Shown here in pieces: positions 18,966 through 27,406 of a stretch of 64,000 nucleotides of DNA. The DNA is from DTU013 sp964490975. GTDB lineage: Bacteria > Bacillota > Clostridia > Acetivibrionales > DTU013. The number at the start of each line of letters is the position of its first letter. Within the stretch, counting starts at the first letter, position 1. The notes beneath the pieces were generated by a model that saw nothing but the letters and a program-made list of their open reading frames with translations, was not told the DNA's origin and ran no database searches. The translations under genes were made by a program, and so were the position numbers. The DNA is taken from contig CAZBEQ010000006.1 in assembly GCA_964490975.1 (NCBI GenBank), forward strand, positions 33,286 through 97,285, given 5' to 3'.

Positions 18966-19037
18966 CTTAATACGAGACAGCTACAAAAATAGGATAATAG
19001 AAAAGCCGGCGGCGGTATGTTCAAGCGGGAGGAAGAT

Positions 19038-21005
19038 ATGGGTTTGATAAGTGTCAAAGGAAATAGTGTAATATTTCAAAAACGGGATGAGTTAGCGGTA
19101 CTCGAACCTTGGGGGGATGACAGCCTGCGTTTTAGATCCACTCCGAATGCTGCAATAACAGAAGAAAACTGGAATCTCCTTGCCCAGCCGGAGCAGCAGG
19201 CCAGCATACATACAGATGAAGAAAAGGCTGTTATAAAAAATGGGAAAATATCGGCTGAGATATATAAAAGCGGAAAGGTCATCTATTACAAAAACGGGAA
19301 GGAAATTCTCACGGAACGTTCAGAAATGGCATTCTACAGCAGATACCGGGAGTATCTGGCGCAAGGTGCGGATAATCATCGGACAACGGTAATATTTGAA
19401 CCAAATATCCAGGAGCATTTTTATGGCCTGGGACAGGAGCAGAATGACTGTTTTGATTTGAAAGGCTCAACAAGCCAGCTTTTGCACAAGAATACAAAAT
19501 CGTCGATACCATTTGTATATTCCTCCCGAGGCTATGGATTCCTCTGGAATAATCCATCAGTAGGCCGTTGTGAGCTGACAGCAAATCATACGTTATGGGA
19601 AGCAAATTCCACAAAACAGGTGGACTATGTCGTGATAGCAGGGGGCAGCCCGGTTGAGGTAATGGCCAGGTATGCTGATATGACAGGCCATGCGCCTAAG
19701 TTTCCGGCATGGGCATCAGGCTTCTGGCAATGCAAATTGAGATACGAGACCCAGGATGAGCTGCTTGAGGTGGCCAGAGAGTATAAAAAACGCGGGATAC
19801 CAATCTCGGCCATAATTATAGACTTTTTTTACTGGACGGAGCAGGGGGATTTGAAGTTTGATCCCGGGTACTGGCCTGATCCGAAGAAAATGTGCGAAGA
19901 ACTCGAAGAAATGGGTATCAGGGTAATCGTATCGATATGGCCCACAATAAATCCAAATAGTGAGAACTATGCTTATATGGATGAGCGTAATATGCTTGTC
20001 AGAACAGACAGAGGTCAGTATGGACTATTTGACTTCCACGGACTTCAAACATATTTCGACGCTATGAATCCCGAAACCAGAGAATATGTTTGGTCCAGGG
20101 TCTATGAGAACTACTATAAAAACGGTATAAGGTCTTACTGGCTCGATGAAGCGGAACCTGAATTTCACCCTAACCAATACGATAATTTGCGCTTCTATAA
20201 AGGAAACGGAGAAGAAGTAGCATTGCTTTACCCTTACTATTATTCGAAGCTTTTTTATGAAGGGCTGAGGAATGCCGGTGAAAGCGAGATCATATCGCTG
20301 ACGCGGGCTGCCTGGATCGGGAGCCAGAAATTCGGAGCACTTGTATGGTCCGGAGATGTCCCGTCTACTTTTGAGGCTCTAAGGATGAGCGTTAAGACTG
20401 GCTTGAACATGGCCATGTGCGGGATCCCCTGGTGGAACAGCGATATAGGAGGCTTTTGGGGAGGAGATACTGAGTGTGAATATTTCAAGGAGCTCATCGT
20501 ACGTTGGTTTCAATTTGGTGTATTCTGCCCGGTAACAAGGTTGCATGGCGATAGAAAAAGAAATGAAAACCACCCTGTAAAAAATCAGGGAGTAAAGCAG
20601 CCTAGCGGCGGAGATAACGAAATATGGAGCTTTGGAGAGAAGGTATATCCCATATTAAAAGGATTGATCGACTTAAGAGAGAGGCTGCGCCCATATGTAC
20701 ATAAGTATATGGATATCGCCAGCGAGACAGGAGCACCGTTGATGCGTCCCATGTTCTATGAATTTCCTGAGGATGAGGCTTGTTATAGCCTTGGAGATCA
20801 ATATATGTTTGGCGGTGATATTCTCTTTGCCCCAATTGTGAACAAGGGACAAACAGATCGTAAGGTGTATCTGCCTGCAGGTACATGGGTCGATGTCAAT
20901 GACAGACAGGAATATGAGGGCATGTGCTATGTTGATTCCCATGCTGGATTGGATCAGTTTATTGCTTATGTCAGGAAAGGCGCCGAAGTCCTTTCGGCCT
21001 TTTAG
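19038..21005 (+). CDS. GH31 alpha-glycosidase (alpha-xylosidase/alpha-glucosidase-like)
   Basis: The start ATG 19038 lies 5 bases after GGGAGG; an in-frame ATG at 19017 would place that ribosome site inside the gene. 655 residues. The N-terminal beta-sandwich contains HFYGLGQEQND, then the barrel carries AIIIDFFYWTEQGD, SYWLDEAEPE (nucleophile Asp370), WSGDVPSTF (acid/base Asp440) and GIPWWNSDIGGF. The WLDEAEP form resembles alpha-xylosidases of the YicI type more than maltase-type enzymes. There is no signal peptide, so it is cytoplasmic. Together with the GH36 enzyme it fits breakdown of side-chained oligosaccharides such as xyloglucan fragments taken up by the neighbouring importer (inference). 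Confidence 0.93.
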   Translation: MGLISVKGNSVIFQKRDELAVLEPWGDDSLRFRSTPNAAITEENWNLLAQPEQQASIHTDEEKAVIKNGKISAEIYKSGKVIYYKNGKEILTERSEMAFYSRYREYLAQGADNHRTTVIFEPNIQEHFYGLGQEQNDCFDLKGSTSQLLHKNTKSSIPFVYSSRGYGFLWNNPSVGRCELTANHTLWEANSTKQVDYVVIAGGSPVEVMARYADMTGHAPKFPAWASGFWQCKLRYETQDELLEVAREYKKRGIPISAIIIDFFYWTEQGDLKFDPGYWPDPKKMCEELEEMGIRVIVSIWPTINPNSENYAYMDERNMLVRTDRGQYGLFDFHGLQTYFDAMNPETREYVWSRVYENYYKNGIRSYWLDEAEPEFHPNQYDNLRFYKGNGEEVALLYPYYYSKLFYEGLRNAGESEIISLTRAAWIGSQKFGALVWSGDVPSTFEALRMSVKTGLNMAMCGIPWWNSDIGGFWGGDTECEYFKELIVRWFQFGVFCPVTRLHGDRKRNENHPVKNQGVKQPSGGDNEIWSFGEKVYPILKGLIDLRERLRPYVHKYMDIASETGAPLMRPMFYEFPEDEACYSLGDQYMFGGDILFAPIVNKGQTDRKVYLPAGTWVDVNDRQEYEGMCYVDSHAGLDQFIAYVRKGAEVLSAF

Positions 21006-21153
21006 TCATGGCCATAATTTCAAGTATAGGGCACATTAATAGCATGGTAGATTGTCATAAAGCTACAAAAGCATAAATTATTACTGTAAAAGTGGACTAT
21101 TCCTTAAATTTTGTCCAAGTGATTGCTTGCCGTGTTGAAAATTAAAGTAACAC

Positions 21154-21182
21154 TTGACAGAGGCTGCAAATTTAGGTTATAT
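21154..21182 (+). promoter_or_regulatory. Promoter of the T-box/trpB transcript
   Basis: TTGACA at 21154-21159, a 17-base spacer and TTATAT at 21177-21182 give a predicted transcript start near 21190, just before the T-box stem I. The interval 21006-21153 after the GH31 gene shows no gene and no clear terminator. Confidence 0.7.
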
Positions 21183-21199
21183 TAGATTCAATAGATAAA

Positions 21200-21486
21200 C
21201 TTGTGATTAAGAATAGTAGATTCACCGACCACCTTAAAGAGAGCTGCAGATGGTGAAATTGCGGCAGGCAGGGCTGGATTGAATGGACTTATGAGGGCAG
21301 AATGAAAGCATGCGATTATGCTTGTGAGTAGTATCTGACGGGAGCTTCGCCCGTTATAAAGGAAGCGCGCAGTATGGTGCGCGGAACGAGCAGATGCAGT
21401 TGCTCTTGTAGCAGTTGCACACTTGGGTGGTACCACAGGAGATCAACTCTTGTCCCTTTGATCAGGGGCGGGAGTTTTTTATTTTG
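21200..21486 (+). promoter_or_regulatory. T-box riboswitch, probable tRNA-Trp specifier
   Basis: The leader contains the hallmark T-box sequence TGGGTGGTACCAC (21424-21436) just before a terminator hairpin. A long 5' stem I region begins near 21205 (AGTAGATTCACCGACC) and includes the distal-loop-like CCGACC. On the 3' side of the specifier loop GAATGGAC places TGG (Trp) at 21284-21286, which agrees with the downstream trpB. Uncharged tRNA-Trp should bind here, stabilise the antiterminator and switch on trpB. The specifier assignment is from reading, not folding. Confidence 0.9.
21445..21484 (+). terminator. Regulated terminator of the T-box leader
   Basis: A 13-bp stem (21445-21457 with 21464-21476, including G-T pairs) with a 6-base loop runs into a T-tract. 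Its 5' arm follows directly after the T-box sequence, so antiterminator and terminator are mutually exclusive. The 160 bases from here to trpB contain purine-rich direct repeats (GATGAGATGAGA, twice in similar form at about 21485-21530) and no gene. Confidence 0.9.
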
Positions 21487-21644
21487 ATGAGATGAGACGA
21501 GACTAGCAGAAATGGAGATGAGATGAGTATATGAAGTATGAAGCTCTTATTTTTCGATGGTGTATCTAGCCAAAATCAATTCCTTTATTCCTGATATTAT
21601 TGAAACCACATAATTAAAAATATTTTGTGAAAAGGAGAATTATT

Positions 21645-22871
21645 ATGTTGAATCCTAATGTTGACTTTGCAGTATATAGAAAGCAAACCCCTGACAAGGA
21701 AGGTTATTTCGGTACCTATGGAGGCGCATACATACCGCCTCAGCTGGTTTCTGAATTTGAAAGAATAAACACTGGGTATCAGACCATATGCAAGAGTTCA
21801 AAGTTTATCAGTGAACTGCGGAGGATCAGAAAAGAATTTCAGGGTCGCCCCACTCCGACATACCATTGTGAAAGGTTGTCCAATTCACTTGGAAATTGCC
21901 AGATATACCTGAAGAGAGAGGATCTGAACCATACCGGCGCTCATAAGCTGAACCACTGTATGGGAGAGGCACTTTTGGCAAAGTATCTGGGCAAGAAGAA
22001 AATAATCGCTGAGACGGGCGCAGGTCAGCATGGTGTTGCGCTGGCTACAGCAGCGGCTTTCTTTGGAATGGAATGTGATATTTATATGGGTGAGGTCGAT
22101 ATAGCCAAGCAGGCACCGAATGTTGCAAGAATGAAGCTGTTAGGCACAAAGGTCATCCCTGTAACACATGGGCTCAGAACGCTGAAGGAAGCTGTTGATG
22201 CTGCATTTGAAGCATATATGACAGAATACGAAGAAGCAATGTACTGCATCGGATCTGTTGTCGGACCGCATCCCTTCCCGCTTATGGTCAGAGATTTCCA
22301 GACAGTTGTTGGTATAGAGGCTAGAGAACAGTTCCAGGAGATGACGGGAAATCTTCCCGATGCTGTTGTGGCTTGTGTCGGCGGAGGTTCAAACGCGGCA
22401 GGCATTATGACACCGTTCTTAAATGATCCTGTGAAGCTTTATGGAGTAGAACCCCTTGGTATTGGCACAGAAATAGGACAGCATGCCGCAAGTTTGACTT
22501 ATGGCACAGAGGGAATCATGCATGGCTTTAAGTCGATCATGCTGCAGAATGAAAAAGGTGAGCCGGAACCTGTGTATTCAGTAGCAAGCGGCCTTGATTA
22601 TCCTTCGGTTGGACCTGAACATGCATATCTGAGGGATCTCGGAAGAGTAACATATGTAGCTGCAAGTGATGATGAAGCGATTGATGCCTTCTTTATTTTA
22701 TCAAGGCTTGAGGGTATCATTCCCGCTTTAGAAAGCTCACACGCCGTCGCATACGCTATGAAGCTTGCTAAGGAGATCGGGACAGGATCTATTTTGGTGA
22801 ATTGTTCTGGAAGAGGCGATAAGGATCTGGATTTTGTTCTGGAACACTATGGAGACAGACTGAACAAATAA
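21645..22871 (+). CDS. trpB: Tryptophan synthase beta chain
   Basis: 408 residues, the normal size of TrpB1. The start ATG 21645 is 7 bases after AAAGGAG; the frame-compatible GTG at 21627 overlaps that site. GTYGGAYIPP, REDLNHTGAHKLNH (PLP lysine K101), AETGAGQHG, CVGGGSNAAG and NCSGRGDKD are all present. The enzyme joins indole (from TrpA) and serine to make tryptophan in the cytoplasm. It stands alone here: trpA and the rest of the pathway are not adjacent, so it may work with a distant TrpA or salvage indole. It has its own Trp T-box and its own terminator, forming a monocistronic regulon unit. Confidence 0.97.
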   Translation: MLNPNVDFAVYRKQTPDKEGYFGTYGGAYIPPQLVSEFERINTGYQTICKSSKFISELRRIRKEFQGRPTPTYHCERLSNSLGNCQIYLKREDLNHTGAHKLNHCMGEALLAKYLGKKKIIAETGAGQHGVALATAAAFFGMECDIYMGEVDIAKQAPNVARMKLLGTKVIPVTHGLRTLKEAVDAAFEAYMTEYEEAMYCIGSVVGPHPFPLMVRDFQTVVGIEAREQFQEMTGNLPDAVVACVGGGSNAAGIMTPFLNDPVKLYGVEPLGIGTEIGQHAASLTYGTEGIMHGFKSIMLQNEKGEPEPVYSVASGLDYPSVGPEHAYLRDLGRVTYVAASDDEAIDAFFILSRLEGIIPALESSHAVAYAMKLAKEIGTGSILVNCSGRGDKDLDFVLEHYGDRLNK

Positions 22872-22891
22872 TCGACTGACTGTGTGGCAGG

Positions 22892-22931
22892 AGCAGATAG
22901 AAGGTGTTTAAGCCTACTATCTGCTTTTTTT
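22892..22931 (+). terminator. Terminator of trpB
   Basis: A 9-bp stem (22892-22900 with 22917-22925), with an internal AGG/CCT extension, is followed by seven T residues, 20 bases after the trpB stop. Confidence 0.85.
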
Positions 22932-22955
22932 GTTGCTGAATGCATAAATGATGAA

Positions 22956-22984
22956 TTGAATATATTATCATAATAAGGTATATT
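22956..22984 (+). promoter_or_regulatory. Promoter of the beta-lactamase-fold hydrolase gene
   Basis: TTGAAT at 22956-22961, a 17-base spacer and TATATT at 22979-22984, about 45 bases upstream of the start codon and just after the trpB terminator. Confidence 0.6.
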
Positions 22985-23031
22985 TAAGAATAGGAGCAGG
23001 CAAAACGTATTAGATTAACTATAGAAAAGAG

Positions 23032-24204
23032 ATGACTGATATGAATGAAATGATCATACAAAAAGGACCCATAGATGAAACACCAGAACTTGTCGGATAT
23101 GACAGCAGCAGGATAGATGTGTTGAATTCACATCTGTGGAAAATGATCGAAGATAAACGACTTATTGGTGCAAACTACTGTATAACCAGAAATGACAAGA
23201 TCATTGCCAACAACGCATTGGGCTTTAGCAGCTATAAAAGAGAGCAGGGAGGCTTGATGAAGCAGGATACTGTAATGACAATAGCCTCAGTCACCAAGCT
23301 TGTTACTGTTGTAGCAGTATTCAAGCTCGTTGAGGATGGACTCATCCGCCCTGACGAACAAATGTCGCGTTACATCCCGCAGATGGACAAGGAGCCCTTC
23401 AAAAATATAACTATCGCCCAGGTGCTGTCACACTCCTCGGGTCTTACGTTTGGCTCTGATGCAGGAACCGACCCATTTGCATACATAGACAAGTGCAAAA
23501 AGGGTGAGGACTGGATCGAAGCGGGACTCAAGGCCGGAGTTTCCTGTAAACCCGGAGAACAATGGATTTATTCTTCTTTTGGCTATGTGCTGCTTGGTGT
23601 GCTGATCAGTAATGTTACAGGAATAAACGCGCATGCGTATATAACAAAAAACATATTGGAGCCTCTTGGCATGAAAGACAGCAGCTTCAATCCCGGTTCT
23701 GAGCTCGGCAGACGGCATTTGATACAATTCGAGGATAGTGAAAAAGAGATCAGTGATATGATCAACAATGCATCGGAAGCCGAAGGAAGTATCTGGAGTG
23801 AAGTGCCGCAAACAGCGGGAGGGCTCCACTCTACAATTATGGATCTGTCACGGTTTGCGAGAATGCTTTGTAATGGAGGCCGTCTTGGAAATAACCGCGT
23901 ATTAGGCAAGATGGCTATTGAGAAAATGCGTACACAGTATCTTTTTAACGTTCCTAACTACTGTTGGGGCGCAAATGATAAGAACAGGCTATATGGAATG
24001 GGGCCCGATCTTCGAAGAGGAGACGCCATAATTACTAGCCCAGATTTCTTCTTCCATGAAGGATGGGGGTATCTGTGTATAGCGATCGACCCAAGGGAGA
24101 AGCTTTCCGCTGTATGGATGGTTCCTTATACAGACGGTCATCTGTGGCATCCTGAAAGCCTGCTGAATGTAAAGAATATAGTCTGGTCGGGGCTGATTTG
24201 GTAG
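23032..24204 (+). CDS. Serine hydrolase of the beta-lactamase/esterase family (class C-like)
   Basis: 390 residues from ATG 23032 (in-frame ATGs at 23041 and 23050 are possible; the ribosome site AAAAGAG is weak). Ser86-Val-Thr-Lys89 is the SxxK catalytic motif, Tyr180 in YSSFGY stands for the YxN motif, and HEGWGY near the C-terminus replaces KTG as in family VIII esterases and related peptidases. No signal peptide is seen, so it is probably cytoplasmic. Members act as esterases, D-amino-acid peptidases or unknown hydrolases; antibiotic inactivation is not implied. It may be cotranscribed with the alpha/beta hydrolase 38 bases downstream. Confidence 0.88.
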   Translation: MTDMNEMIIQKGPIDETPELVGYDSSRIDVLNSHLWKMIEDKRLIGANYCITRNDKIIANNALGFSSYKREQGGLMKQDTVMTIASVTKLVTVVAVFKLVEDGLIRPDEQMSRYIPQMDKEPFKNITIAQVLSHSSGLTFGSDAGTDPFAYIDKCKKGEDWIEAGLKAGVSCKPGEQWIYSSFGYVLLGVLISNVTGINAHAYITKNILEPLGMKDSSFNPGSELGRRHLIQFEDSEKEISDMINNASEAEGSIWSEVPQTAGGLHSTIMDLSRFARMLCNGGRLGNNRVLGKMAIEKMRTQYLFNVPNYCWGANDKNRLYGMGPDLRRGDAIITSPDFFFHEGWGYLCIAIDPREKLSAVWMVPYTDGHLWHPESLLNVKNIVWSGLIW

Positions 24205-24242
24205 CCCTGGACAATTGTCACAAAAAATCGGGAGGAAGATAT

Positions 24243-25262
24243 ATGAAAAAGATAAAAGCTGTTGATGTGATTCTATTAGTATTATCAGTAGCGTCGCTTG
24301 TAGGGTGTGTATTGGAATTTCAAAGGAGATCCATGTTGCTGTATTATTTAATACCTTTGATTTTTTTCATCTTTTTCCTGTTGGAACGCAAGATCAGTAA
24401 AACAGAGAAGAGAAGAATCATAAAAATGGCGGCTCTCTTTGCAGTAGTTATATTTGCAATATACTGTTCAGCTATTTTTTATTTGCAGAGCACGCCAATA
24501 GGTTATGTCAGAGATACTGAGAGTGAAATATATCTTGAAAAAATGGAATGCTTTGAACAGCTATCGATACCTACCATGAATGGAAAAGCTGATGGCTGGT
24601 TGTACAAGCAGTCTGATGAGAAGGCGCCACTGATCATATTTTTCAATGGAGCAGGCGAATGTTCCGCTGCGACAGTACGAAAACTCCATGAAGGCGGGAT
24701 TTTGTCAGAGTATTTTCCAGGGTATAATTTCATGAGTACGGATTACCCAAGCTATGGAATAAGTGACGGATATGCATCTGAAGGTTCCATGAAGGATCTG
24801 GCTCTTGATACATATGATACTGCAATTCAGTGGGATTTTGTCGATAAGTCAAATGTTATAGTGATGGGATACAGCATTGGAACAGGTCCGGCTTCTTATC
24901 TTGCAGCACAAAGAGATTTGGCCTCACTGGTCCTGCTGGCTCCGTATGATGACTTTTGGGACAACAGGGTAAGAAATGTTGAAATGCTGGGACTGTACAA
25001 AGCGTATGAGAAATCCTTCAAACGATTTTTTTACGGGTTACTTTGGGGTTACAACGTAGACCCGGTCAGATATGCTAAAGCCATTGATGAACCGGTACTG
25101 ATAATATCATCAACGGACGATACGACGATAATTCATGAAGCTTCAATGAAGGTGGCAGACAGGATAAAAAATTGTCAAGTGGCCACTTTAACAGGAATAA
25201 AGCATGAGAATCTGCTTTGCGATACATCCTATGAGGAGATAAACAGGTTTTTGTATCGATAG
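24243..25262 (+). CDS. Membrane-anchored alpha/beta hydrolase
   Basis: The start ATG 24243 is 7 bases after GGAGG. 339 residues: three N-terminal transmembrane segments (about 6-25, 30-50, 60-85) and then an alpha/beta-hydrolase domain. The domain has FFNGAGE as oxyanion loop, nucleophile Ser211 in GYSIG, a candidate acid in STDDTT and catalytic His in GIKHENL. The arrangement resembles BAAT/FrsA-like or AB-hydrolase-12 membrane proteins. The substrate is unknown; lipid or acyl ester is plausible because of membrane anchoring (inference). An LVGC near residues 18-21 resembles a lipobox but is followed by more membrane helices, so lipidation is doubtful. Confidence 0.87.
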   Translation: MKKIKAVDVILLVLSVASLVGCVLEFQRRSMLLYYLIPLIFFIFFLLERKISKTEKRRIIKMAALFAVVIFAIYCSAIFYLQSTPIGYVRDTESEIYLEKMECFEQLSIPTMNGKADGWLYKQSDEKAPLIIFFNGAGECSAATVRKLHEGGILSEYFPGYNFMSTDYPSYGISDGYASEGSMKDLALDTYDTAIQWDFVDKSNVIVMGYSIGTGPASYLAAQRDLASLVLLAPYDDFWDNRVRNVEMLGLYKAYEKSFKRFFYGLLWGYNVDPVRYAKAIDEPVLIISSTDDTTIIHEASMKVADRIKNCQVATLTGIKHENLLCDTSYEEINRFLYR

Positions 25263-25299
25263 GCAGTATTCGTCCGATTAAAGTAATTTTGATAGATGC

Positions 25300-25344
25300 T
25301 GAAACAAATAGAACTGCCTAATCATGACAGTTCTATTTGTTTCA
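25300..25344. terminator. 17-bp perfect hairpin at the convergent gene ends
   Basis: Arms 25300-25316 and 25328-25344 are exact reverse complements around an 11-base loop. The right arm lies in the last codons of the minus-strand HTH gene. It lies between convergent genes and could terminate or protect both mRNAs, although no good T-tract follows on either side. Confidence 0.6.
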
Positions 25345-26854
25345 CTATGGATTCAAGTTTTTCTATCGTTTCGGTTCTGTTGAAATGTTCAAACCCTCCG
25401 GTCATTGTATTGATGTAGTCCCAGAACGCTGTAGTCAGATTGCTTTCATTGATTGCAAAAATAACTGCAGGTGATGATGTTTTCGCCACAAGTGCTCCTA
25501 CACTCTCTTTTGAGTAAAGCATATATCCCGCAGGAGTTTTTCCGGCAGAGAAACAGATCCTGTAGTTATCGTGATTTTTAAGCAGGCTTATGATGTTATG
25601 GATGTGTAATATATACTCATCAGGTGTATAGAATACTTCATCATCTGAGTAAATGTCAAAATTGCCTGCTTTCATTTTGCCATTTTTTACAGCTTCAATA
25701 TCGAGCATTGTTACTATTTCAGTAAAGCTGCAGCTGGTTAGATTCCTTTCAAAAGCTTCCGCCCTGATTTTCTGATATTCCAGTATGGTGTTAATACTGT
25801 TGTTTCCAAAACGTTCTGCCATACTTTTTACTAACTCATATGGCATGGTAATACTGGTGAGATAATCGCTTTTGATTATACAGTTGGCGGATTCGCTTTC
25901 AAATTCAGAAAGTGTTTTATAGTAATTGCTTTTGTTGCTTTTTGTGAATATGCGTACCAATGGCCGGCACATTTTCAGATAATTATTATATTCATCTGTC
26001 AGTGATGTAATCGTAGGCTTATCTGTGTACAGGAAATTTGCGTTGTTTTCGGAGTTTACGCCTATCGCATTCGAGGCAATTGCAGCAGTCTCCGGTGCAA
26101 TAAACAGAGTACGCTTATATACACCGTCACGCGTTTTTGGAAAATAATAGGGCTCGATAGCACCTGACATGTATAGAGGGAGCCATTGTTTGATGGCTCC
26201 AAACATTTCATTTATGCTCCTGTTTACAGTATGGACAATTACTATCCTATTTCCGCGCAGTATCACCTGGGTCATAAGCGCAGCCCACTTTGCTGCATAT
26301 TCCGGGTCATCGGCTATCCATGAAAAATCCTCATCACTGAAAAGAAGCAAAGTTTGAGGACTCTTGTTTGCGACCACAAGTGATAGAAAATACAGAACCA
26401 GTGTCTGTTTACCATGGGAACCATATAGTACGGCATGATTGCCGTCAAATTTTACTAAATCCGTGGCAGAACAGATTTCGGCCATTGGAGGGATATTAGC
26501 GAACCTAAAGCTAGCAAGGCTGTCAATAAAGCTGTTGACAGCTATGCTTGTGTTGTTGCTTTCATTTAGTAACCATTTGTGGATCATTTCGGACAATTCC
26601 GATTCACTTTGGGGAAATGACTTTATTGGTATGCCAGCGATCTCGCAAAATGCAGCTTTTTGATAATCTGAAACGATATGACGTGAAAAATATGCAGCAA
26701 TTTTCTCCAAATAATTCTCTTTTTTCGAAGGCATTCGTTTACCACTGCGAAACCTGCTGATCAGTGACGCATCCAGAGAAACTTGCATTGACAGAGCACT
26801 GTTTGACGTATTGGTTATACTCATCAAAGTATCCAGTCTATTAGCAAATGTCAT
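25322..26854 (-). CDS. Large XRE-like HTH protein with degenerate P-loop-like region
   Basis: 510 residues; GTGGAGGT precedes the start on the minus strand. Residues 1-60 form a helix-turn-helix of the XRE kind (SLDASLISRFRSGKRMPSKK). The remaining 450 residues match no enzyme I can name. VLYGSHGKQTLVLYF near residues 138-152 resembles a Walker A loop, followed by strands such as TLLLFSDEDFSW and RIVIVHTVNRS and by IEPYYFPKTRDGVYKRTLFI. I recall similar large HTH proteins in Clostridia genomes, function unknown. It is transcribed away from the giant surface-protein gene, and the shared upstream region holds palindromes, so it may autoregulate and control its neighbour (inference). Confidence 0.8.
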   Translation of the reverse strand: MTFANRLDTLMSITNTSNSALSMQVSLDASLISRFRSGKRMPSKKENYLEKIAAYFSRHIVSDYQKAAFCEIAGIPIKSFPQSESELSEMIHKWLLNESNNTSIAVNSFIDSLASFRFANIPPMAEICSATDLVKFDGNHAVLYGSHGKQTLVLYFLSLVVANKSPQTLLLFSDEDFSWIADDPEYAAKWAALMTQVILRGNRIVIVHTVNRSINEMFGAIKQWLPLYMSGAIEPYYFPKTRDGVYKRTLFIAPETAAIASNAIGVNSENNANFLYTDKPTITSLTDEYNNYLKMCRPLVRIFTKSNKSNYYKTLSEFESESANCIIKSDYLTSITMPYELVKSMAERFGNNSINTILEYQKIRAEAFERNLTSCSFTEIVTMLDIEAVKNGKMKAGNFDIYSDDEVFYTPDEYILHIHNIISLLKNHDNYRICFSAGKTPAGYMLYSKESVGALVAKTSSPAVIFAINESNLTTAFWDYINTMTGGFEHFNRTETIEKLESIVKQIELS

Positions 26855-26885
26855 CGCTTTACCTCCACAATAAGCTGGTATTTAT

Positions 26886-26914
26886 ATTATATCTGACTAT
26901 TATCGAACAAGCAA
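26886..26914 (-). promoter_or_regulatory. Promoter of the HTH-protein gene
   Basis: On the minus strand TTGCTT (26914-26909), a 17-base spacer and a perfect TATAAT (26891-26886) lie about 32 bases before the start codon. Confidence 0.55.
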
Positions 26915-26920
26915 GAATAT

Positions 26921-26955
26921 TGTCACGAGTCATGACACATTTTGTCAATGACAAA
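26921..26955. promoter_or_regulatory. Paired TGTCA/TGACA palindromes, candidate operator
   Basis: Two inverted repeats with the same half-site sit side by side: TGTCA-N7-TGACA (26921-26937) and TTTGTCA-A-TGACAAA (26941-26955), with centres 19 bases apart. They abut the -35 of the HTH-protein promoter and lie upstream of the short interrupted gene and the giant gene. Four TGTCA half-sites in 35 bases suggest a cooperative regulator, most simply the HTH protein itself. Confidence 0.5.
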
Positions 26956-27016
26956 TAGTGGTTGCACATTTTTTAGACTAATCTATCGATATATAATTTA
27001 TGATGAGGTGAATAAT

Positions 27017-27316
27017 TTGTATATTGAGGTCAAGCTAAGAACCGGATATTTAAAACAGTAAAGTACAATATGCTCATGTCTGATAATAAAAATCAAATTA
27101 TATCCTTTATCGGAACATATTGAGGAAATTACTATTAATGATATAGATACTCTTGTCATATCCGGAATAGAGAATAATAATCCTCTGATTGAGATCCAGT
27201 CGCGTAATAAAAACTACTTATGCATGATCCGTGGGACTGCCAATTTGGACCAAATATTAAACACAATTAGAAAAGAACTTAAAACCAGCAAAACCATCAT
27301 ATGTAATCAGTTTTAA
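27017..27316 (+). pseudogene. Short gene interrupted by one in-frame stop
   Basis: A TTG codon at 27017 has a good ribosome site (TGAGGTG, 7 bases upstream). The frame reads YIEVKLRTGYLKQ and hits TAA at 27059-27061; the same frame then stays open for 84 codons to TAA at 27314-27316, with protein-like sequence (EHIEEITINDIDTLVISGIE). The result is a product of about 98 residues broken at codon 15. It could be a decayed gene, a sequencing error, or a chance open frame. No family is recognised. A TATAAT at 26992-26997 is too close to the ribosome site to be its obvious promoter. The rest of the 26855-27406 gap holds the operators and promoters listed and no other gene. Confidence 0.4.
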
Positions 27317-27356
27317 TAACTTTTGATCACTCTGTATTTTTTTACTGTACGATTTG

Positions 27357-27387
27357 TTGAACGAAGTGTTTTGATGTAAAAAATAAT
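27357..27387 (+). promoter_or_regulatory. Tentative promoter of the giant gene
   Basis: TTGAAC at 27357-27362 and AATAAT at 27382-27387, separated by 19 bases, lie 20 bases before the start codon. Both elements and the spacing are suboptimal; transcription could also start further upstream. Confidence 0.25.
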
Positions 27388-27406
27388 TTAGAAACGGGTG
27401 TTTGTT

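Noticed and set aside
23032..24204. Beta-lactam resistance gene
   Set aside because: The SxxK and Tyr motifs occur in many esterases and peptidases of this fold; there is no signal peptide and the third motif is HEG rather than KTG.
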